This document shows positions 6,608-11,329 of a DNA stretch of 11,329 bases, in pieces; the first letter of the stretch is position 1, and the number at the start of each line of letters is the position of its first letter. The position numbers and the translations under genes are program-made. The DNA comes from Clostridia bacterium (GTDB lineage: Bacteria > Bacillota > Clostridia > DSM-8532): positions 1-11,329 of the forward strand of contig JAOABT010000362.1 in the NCBI GenBank assembly GCA_026418215.1, in the 5' to 3' direction. The notes below the pieces were generated by a model. The model saw nothing but the letters and a program-made list of their open reading frames with translations, had not been told where the DNA came from and did no database searches.

Positions 6608-8320
6608 ATGAAATATGAGAACCTTTATGCCGTGAGGCAAATCAATAACCTCAAGGAAATGCTCGATTCTAGTGTTGCCCTTTATGGCGACAAGGCTGCA
6701 TTTCTTGTCAAAAGAAAGGAGAACTCGGATTACAGCCCCATATCCTATAAACAGTTCAAAGCAGATGTCGACGCACTTGGAACCGCCCTTTTGAGCCTTG
6801 GCTTAAAGAACGCCAAAATTGCCATCATAGGAGAAAACCGCTATGAATGGGCCACTTCCTATTTAGCAGTAGTCAATGGGGTAGGCGTGGTTGTTCCGCT
6901 TGATAAGGAGCTTCCCGCCCACGAAATACAAAACCTCATAGACCGTTCCAAAGCCGACGCTATTATTTATTCGAGCCATGTCAAGCACCATATTGATGCC
7001 ATTACAAAGGCCTCCGTCGCTTCCCGCTATTATATTAATATGGATGCCGAGCAAAACGACGGCAGCTTTTTATCCTACCAATCCTTGCTCCAAAAGGGCT
7101 ATGACCTCATGAAGAGCGGCAACCGCGATTTTCTGGATGCTAAAATCAATGAGGAAGTCATGAGCATGCTCCTGTTCACTTCGGGTACGACGGACAAGTC
7201 CAAGGCCGTTATGCTATCCCACAGAAATATCTCCGAAAACCTCATGAACATGTGCTCTATGCTCTATATTGACGAAAAGGATGTTTTCCTCTCGGTTCTG
7301 CCCCTTCACCATACCTATGAATGCACCTGCGGCTTCCTTTGCCAGATGTACCGCGGCTGCACCATTGCTTTCTGTGAAGGGCTCCGCCATATCGTCAAAA
7401 ACCTGAAGGAATCCAAATGTACCATGATGAACGGTGTTCCGCTTATTTTTGAATCCATGTACAAGCAAATTCTTAATCAGGCAGCCAAGAAAAAGGGCGG
7501 CACGGCCAAGCTCAAATTCGCCGTAGGCCTCAGCAATACCTTGAGAAAGGTCAAGCTTGATATCCGCCATGTTCTCTTTGCGCAAGTGCATGAGGGCCTG
7601 GGAGGGCATTTAAGACTCTTTATCAGCGGAGCGGCCGGCATTGACCCGCAGGTGGCCAAGGGCTTCCGGGATATCGGCATCAAGCTGGTTCAGGGCTATG
7701 GCCTCACCGAATGCTCGCCTATCGTCGCCCTAAACCGCGATATCAACTATAAGGATGAAGCGGCAGGCCTTCCGCTGCCCAACCTTCAGGTTGAAATTCA
7801 CAACCCCGACGCCGATGGTGTAGGTGAAATCAAATGCAAGGGCTCAAGCGTCATGCTGGGCTATTATGAGAACCAGGAGGCCACCGACAGGGTTCTTAAG
7901 GATGGATGGTTCTACACGGGCGATCTTGGCTTCATTGACAAGGACAACTTTGTGCACATTACGGGCAGAAAGAAAAATGTCATTGTGACCAAGAACGGCA
8001 AGAATATCTTCCCCGAAGAAATTGAGACCCTGCTGAACAGAAGCCCCTATGTCAAGGAATCCCTTGTTTACGGCAGGAATGAATCTGACGGCGATGTTTC
8101 GGTCTGCGCAAGGATTGTTCCGAACCATGAGAAAATGGAAGAGGATATTAGGAATAACGCCGCGCCCGGATCGACAGCGGAGGAAATTATAGGCAAGGAA
8201 GTCAAGCGCATCAATAAAGAGCTTGTTTCCTATAAGCATATCAAGGACTTCATCCTCCAGGAAGAGGAGTTTATCAAGACAACGACTAAAAAGATCAAAC
8301 GCCATGAAAACAAGGTATAA
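6608..8320 (+). CDS. Long-chain acyl-CoA synthetase (AMP-forming, FAA1/FadD-type)
   Basis: A 570-residue ANL-superfamily enzyme that should activate a carboxylic acid, probably a long-chain fatty acid, with ATP and then form the CoA thioester. Core motifs in order are FTSGTTDKSK (190-199, phosphate-binding A3 loop), GYGLTECSP (363-371, A5), GWFYTGDLG (433-441, A7), ITGRKKNVIVTKNGKNIFPEEIE (451-473, A8 hinge) and KTTTKKIKR (557-565, A10, catalytic Lys562). The A3 loop has Asp-Lys-Ser where Gly-x-Pro is usual, and the Gly before the A10 lysine is Lys561. The start at 6608 has GAGAGG (6594-6599) 8 bases upstream; the ATG at 6601 is out of frame and stops at once. It stands alone on its strand and ends at a strong terminator. 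Acyl chain length cannot be read from sequence, and an acyl-ACP synthetase role is possible. Confidence 0.9.
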   Translation: MKYENLYAVRQINNLKEMLDSSVALYGDKAAFLVKRKENSDYSPISYKQFKADVDALGTALLSLGLKNAKIAIIGENRYEWATSYLAVVNGVGVVVPLDKELPAHEIQNLIDRSKADAIIYSSHVKHHIDAITKASVASRYYINMDAEQNDGSFLSYQSLLQKGYDLMKSGNRDFLDAKINEEVMSMLLFTSGTTDKSKAVMLSHRNISENLMNMCSMLYIDEKDVFLSVLPLHHTYECTCGFLCQMYRGCTIAFCEGLRHIVKNLKESKCTMMNGVPLIFESMYKQILNQAAKKKGGTAKLKFAVGLSNTLRKVKLDIRHVLFAQVHEGLGGHLRLFISGAAGIDPQVAKGFRDIGIKLVQGYGLTECSPIVALNRDINYKDEAAGLPLPNLQVEIHNPDADGVGEIKCKGSSVMLGYYENQEATDRVLKDGWFYTGDLGFIDKDNFVHITGRKKNVIVTKNGKNIFPEEIETLLNRSPYVKESLVYGRNESDGDVSVCARIVPNHEKMEEDIRNNAAPGSTAEEIIGKEVKRINKELVSYKHIKDFILQEEEFIKTTTKKIKRHENKV

Positions 8321-8329
8321 GAAGGAAAG

Positions 8330-8364
8330 GAAGGGTGATCAAGCGATCACCCTTCTCTGTTTTT
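8330..8364 (+). terminator. Rho-independent terminator shared by convergent genes
   Basis: AAGGGTGATC (8331-8340) pairs perfectly with GATCACCCTT (8345-8354) around an AAGC loop. G8330-C8355 adds one more pair, and the stem is followed by a U-rich run ending TTTTT at 8360-8364. It begins 10 bases after the synthetase stop. The TGA stop of the opposite-strand permease (8347-8349) lies in the 3' arm. Read on the minus strand, the hairpin is followed by a pyrimidine-rich tract, so it may act in both directions. Confidence 0.88.
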
Positions 8365-10704
8365 AAGGACCTCCACCATGTCGAGCTTTTTAATATGCTT
8401 GATATGGGCGGCAATGGCCAAAAGCGCAAAGGCTATGGCGGCCAGTACCCCGATAACATAGGTTTTTGGATAGACAACAATGGCAAAGGAAACGAGCTCA
8501 TTGCTGAACTTGCTGCCGAAATACTCGCAGGCCAGCCTGCCGACAACGAGCGCTGGAACAATGGCCAGCAGGCTGATGAAAATGTTCTCGCGCAGGATGC
8601 TCCGGCTGATTTCCGAAACCTTGTAGCCCAAAACCTTTAAGGATGCGATTTCTCGCTCTCGTTCGGTGATGTTGATGGAAGTGGTGTTGTAGACCACCAC
8701 AAATCCCATAACGGCTCCGAAGAAAATCATTGCGCCCACAAACTCATAGAAGAGTGCCATGAGCTTTTTGAAGTTGTCATAGGCTTTTTCCTTGGAGTCC
8801 ACGGTGATGACATTCTTTTCTTTGGATAGCTCAAGCTCAAGCTGCGCTTTTTCAGAAGGGTCCACCTTGAGATAAGCTTCGTTGACCACCTCGGGAAGGC
8901 TGAAAGCCTCGTAGCCCTCCGATAGGCTCATATAAGCGTTAAAAGCTGTGTATTGCTTGCATAGGGCCGTTATTTCAAGCTCAACGCCCTTTGAACCCGG
9001 CAGAAGCGGCTTAACGGTTACATGGTCGCCGATGCCTGCTCCAAGCTTTTCTGCCGTTTTGTAATCCAGCATGATACCCTCGCTTTTCAAAGACACCGGA
9101 GCATGAGTGTCATCTGTAAAATGAAAAGACTTGTTGTCACTCGGTGTGAGCACCAGAAGCGTATCCTCTTTTTGATCACGGTTTCTGATTTCTACCGAGA
9201 TTGAGTAAGCTGGGTCAAGGTGCTGGACACCCTTCAACTTTGCCACCTTTTCGGTTTCAGCCAGAGACTGGGCCGTTTGATAGTTGATTTTTTCATCATA
9301 GGTCAGGAAGCTGTGGTACTGGTTTTGAAGGATATAGTCCAGTGAATCCAAGAAGAACATTGAAACCATTAGAAGCATGACTGCCATGGTGAGCCCGAGA
9401 ATGGTCAGCAGGGTGCGCTGACGGCTTCTGAAAACATTTCTAAGGCTCATTTTCCAGCCAAAGGACAGCCTTTTCCAAATCGGTGTGAGTCTTTCCAGCA
9501 GAATCCTTCTGCCGGCTTTTGGCACCTCTGACCGCATGGCCGATGCAGGCTCGATTTTGAGTATCTTGCGAGAGCTTAAAAGTCCCGCCAGACCGCAGAA
9601 AACAAGGCTCAAAACAATGGAAACAGCCACTGTATCCGGGTAGAGGGCGTTATGTATTTTGGGCAGGTTGAAGAGCCGGGCATACATCTCCGTCATTCGT
9701 CCGCTTAGCAGGAAACCGATGGCTGAGCCTGCCAGGGAACCGAACAAACCAATGAGAACCGCATACTTCACATAATACGCAACAATGGCCTTGTTCTTGT
9801 AGCCGAAGGCTTTTAGAAGGCCAATCTGAGAGCGCTGCGAGGCAATAATCTTCTTAAGCATGACAAAGACCATGATAGCTGCTACAGAGAGGAACAGGGC
9901 CGGAAACAGGTAGGCAACCTCCTCGAGCTCGGTTATCTCTCCCTTCACGCCTTCATAGCTTGGGAGGCTTTCTTTTTCAATTCCCAGGACAAAGCCCCTG
10001 TTTTCAAGCGATTTAATCTTTTCTATGGTATTATCGCTGTCGCCAGCAAAGGAGAAAGCAACCTGATTGTAGCGGAAGCCTTCACCCATAAGTCTTTTAG
10101 CGGTGCTTTCGGAAACATAGAGAATACCCATGTCCTCAGAGGCGGGCAGGATGTCCCTGGCAGACCGTATGACCCATACGAATTCAGGGCTGTCAACAAC
10201 AGCCTTGACCGTGAGACTTTCTTCCCGGCCTGAAGCCTCAACAGACAGCGTGCTTCCTGGGCTTAGCTTATAGAACTTGGAGAAATCCCGGGACAGCATA
10301 CATTCCAGCTCGCCGAGACTGCCGCTGTATGTTCCCTTGTTAACCGAAAGTCGGTTTAGCTCCATGGGTTCTGCATCGGGTACTGTGATCATACGTAAGG
10401 TGGCGTGCCTGCCGTCGGGGCGGTTGAAGGATATGTCATAGTAGCCCCTGCGCTCGGCCTGCCGGACGCCTTCGATGCTCCGTATCTCAGACAAGAGGCT
10501 GTCTGGCACATCCTGAAAGACTGCCAGGTAGTCCATAAGTCTGTTCTCATTGTAAAAATCGTCGGCAGAAAGCTTAAGATTCTTGTAGGAGGCGTAGGTG
10601 CAGATGAACAGGGCAATACCTGCCAACACCACAAGGCTTGCTGCAATAAATTGGCGCTTGTTGCGCTTTATATCTCGTAACAGGGATAGATTGAGCTTTT
10701 TCAT
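8347..10704 (-). CDS. ABC transporter permease, FtsX/MacB-type, two FtsX domains
   Basis: A 785-residue membrane protein. TM1 at about 18-40 is followed by a large extracytoplasmic domain (about 45-260), three helices (about 264-286, 311-335, 358-378), a second lead helix (about 430-452), a second extracytoplasmic domain (about 460-645) and three C-terminal helices (about 652-673, 706-727, 748-768). The two FtsX halves repeat the cytoplasmic coupling motif, GLLKAFGYKNKAI at 295-307 and ASLKVLGYKVSEI at 687-699. This is the duplicated layout of MacB/LolCE-like type VII ABC systems, which work as mechanotransmitters or exporters. I chose the ATG at 10704 because GGAGGG lies 5-6 bases upstream; the frame stays open further but runs into the ATPase gene. 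That SD overlaps the ATPase stop, implying translational coupling. The substrate (peptide, antibiotic, lipoprotein or lipid) is unknown. Confidence 0.9.
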   Translation of the reverse strand: MKKLNLSLLRDIKRNKRQFIAASLVVLAGIALFICTYASYKNLKLSADDFYNENRLMDYLAVFQDVPDSLLSEIRSIEGVRQAERRGYYDISFNRPDGRHATLRMITVPDAEPMELNRLSVNKGTYSGSLGELECMLSRDFSKFYKLSPGSTLSVEASGREESLTVKAVVDSPEFVWVIRSARDILPASEDMGILYVSESTAKRLMGEGFRYNQVAFSFAGDSDNTIEKIKSLENRGFVLGIEKESLPSYEGVKGEITELEEVAYLFPALFLSVAAIMVFVMLKKIIASQRSQIGLLKAFGYKNKAIVAYYVKYAVLIGLFGSLAGSAIGFLLSGRMTEMYARLFNLPKIHNALYPDTVAVSIVLSLVFCGLAGLLSSRKILKIEPASAMRSEVPKAGRRILLERLTPIWKRLSFGWKMSLRNVFRSRQRTLLTILGLTMAVMLLMVSMFFLDSLDYILQNQYHSFLTYDEKINYQTAQSLAETEKVAKLKGVQHLDPAYSISVEIRNRDQKEDTLLVLTPSDNKSFHFTDDTHAPVSLKSEGIMLDYKTAEKLGAGIGDHVTVKPLLPGSKGVELEITALCKQYTAFNAYMSLSEGYEAFSLPEVVNEAYLKVDPSEKAQLELELSKEKNVITVDSKEKAYDNFKKLMALFYEFVGAMIFFGAVMGFVVVYNTTSINITEREREIASLKVLGYKVSEISRSILRENIFISLLAIVPALVVGRLACEYFGSKFSNELVSFAIVVYPKTYVIGVLAAIAFALLAIAAHIKHIKKLDMVEVLKNREG

Positions 10705-10714
10705 GCTTACCCTC

Positions 10715-11329
10715 CTACCATTCGATCTCTTCGGGGGGGATCGGGGATGGGTTGCCATGGATCTCGGTAATTTCACCGCTTCTCATCCGGATGACGGTGT
10801 GTGCCATCTGGGCGATAGCCTGATTGTGCGTAATGAGGATCAGTGTTGTGCCCGTTTTTTCTTGAATATCCTTGAGAAGCCTCAGCACCTGCTTTCCCGT
10901 CGTATAGTCCAGCGCCCCGGTAGGCTCGTCGCATAATAGGATTTGCGGCTTTTTGGCTATGGCGCGGGCGATGGAAACACGCTGCTGTTCTCCTCCGCTC
11001 ATTTGCGAGGGGAAGTGGTGGGCGCGTTCCTTAAGGCCCACCCATTCAAGGGCCTGTATGGCGGGAATAGCCTCTTTGCTAAGCTCTGTAGCAATCTCGA
11101 TATTTTCAAGGGCTGTGAGATTGGGCATAAGGTTATAGAATTGGAAAACAAAGCCGATCTGACTTCGGCGAATATCAAGGAGCTTTTGCTCGTTGGCCTG
11201 CTCAAGGCTTTCACCACCAAGCGTGAGTGTTCCCGAGGTGGCTTTGTCCATAAAGCCTACAATATTCAGAAGTGTCCTTTTCCCCGCTCCGCCTGGTCCC
11301 AGCATGACGGTGATCCTGCCCTTCCCAAT
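10715..11329 (-). CDS. ABC transporter ATP-binding protein (LolD/MacB-type), 5' end missing
   Basis: The C-terminal 204 residues of an ATPase whose N terminus lies beyond the right edge. Visible motifs are a Walker A region GPGGAGKRT, a Q-loop [17 protein letters not shown], the signature [15 protein letters not shown], Walker [13 protein letters not shown], and the H-loop ILITHN. The EPTGALD and FQ..NL patterns are typical of the MacB/LolD/FtsE branch that pairs with FtsX-like permeases, which fits the permease gene starting 10 bases after its stop. It should power that permease from the cytoplasmic face. An in-frame ATG at 11305 falls inside Walker A and is not the real start. The Walker A region departs from the usual GPSGSGKST (Ser to Gly, and Ser after the Lys to Arg). 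These changes sit at the contig edge and may be base-call errors. Confidence 0.9.
   Translation of the reverse strand: MGKGRITVMLGPGGAGKRTLLNIVGFMDKATSGTLTLGGESLEQANEQKLLDIRRSQIGFVFQFYNLMPNLTALENIEIATELSKEAIPAIQALEWVGLKERAHHFPSQMSGGEQQRVSIARAIAKKPQILLCDEPTGALDYTTGKQVLRLLKDIQEKTGTTLILITHNQAIAQMAHTVIRMRSGEITEIHGNPSPIPPEEIEW

Noticed and set aside
7844..8305. 153-codon minus-strand open frame inside the acyl-CoA synthetase
   Set aside because: It overlaps the A8 and A10 motifs of a clearly real gene and has no recognisable domain.
10715..11305. Treating the ATG at 11305 as the true start of the ABC ATPase
   Set aside because: It falls within the strand preceding Walker A, and the frame stays open to the window edge, so the gene is 5'-truncated instead.

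Overview
The window looks like one contig end-to-end from a low-to-mid GC anaerobic Firmicute, most likely a clostridial lineage. The evidence is strong AG-rich ribosome binding sites 5-8 nt before starts, frequent TTG starts, a monomeric [FeFe]-hydrogenase-type protein, and a membrane-bound diguanylate cyclase. I cannot name a genus. The first 19 bases are the Tn5/Nextera mosaic-end adapter, so the genome proper begins at base 20. Deviations from consensus cluster in the last ~60 bases and suggest poor base quality at the other edge.

Layout. Bases 20-255 hold a decayed scrap resembling the catalytic core of a GH31 alpha-glucosidase, then a leader with a plausible sigma-A promoter. The plus strand then carries an EamA/DMT-type transporter, a TIGR02206/TMEM164-like membrane protein, and a family 1 glycoside hydrolase (GH1) with both catalytic glutamates. 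The last two are probably one transcription unit. GH1 converges, with one base between stop codons, on a minus-strand pair. That pair reads, in transcription order, a 7TM sensor diguanylate cyclase (GGDEF) and then an [FeFe]-hydrogenase-family protein carrying two N-terminal 4Fe-4S motifs. Both start with TTG.

A ~209-base divergent regulatory region (6399-6607) with two short inverted repeats separates the GGDEF gene from a plus-strand long-chain acyl-CoA synthetase. The synthetase ends at a strong hairpin terminator. The last codons of the convergent minus-strand gene, an FtsX/MacB-type ABC permease, lie within and next to that hairpin. The ABC ATPase gene lies 10 bases upstream of the permease and runs off the right edge.

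How the genes work together. The ABC ATPase and permease form one exporter or envelope-remodelling complex. GH1 probably hydrolyses an imported or short beta-glycoside in the cytoplasm. The most interesting association is the GGDEF sensor next to the hydrogenase-like protein, which may link c-di-GMP signalling to redox or H2 status. That link is inferred from gene order only. I saw no CRISPR array, intact insertion sequence, tRNA, rRNA or phage gene.
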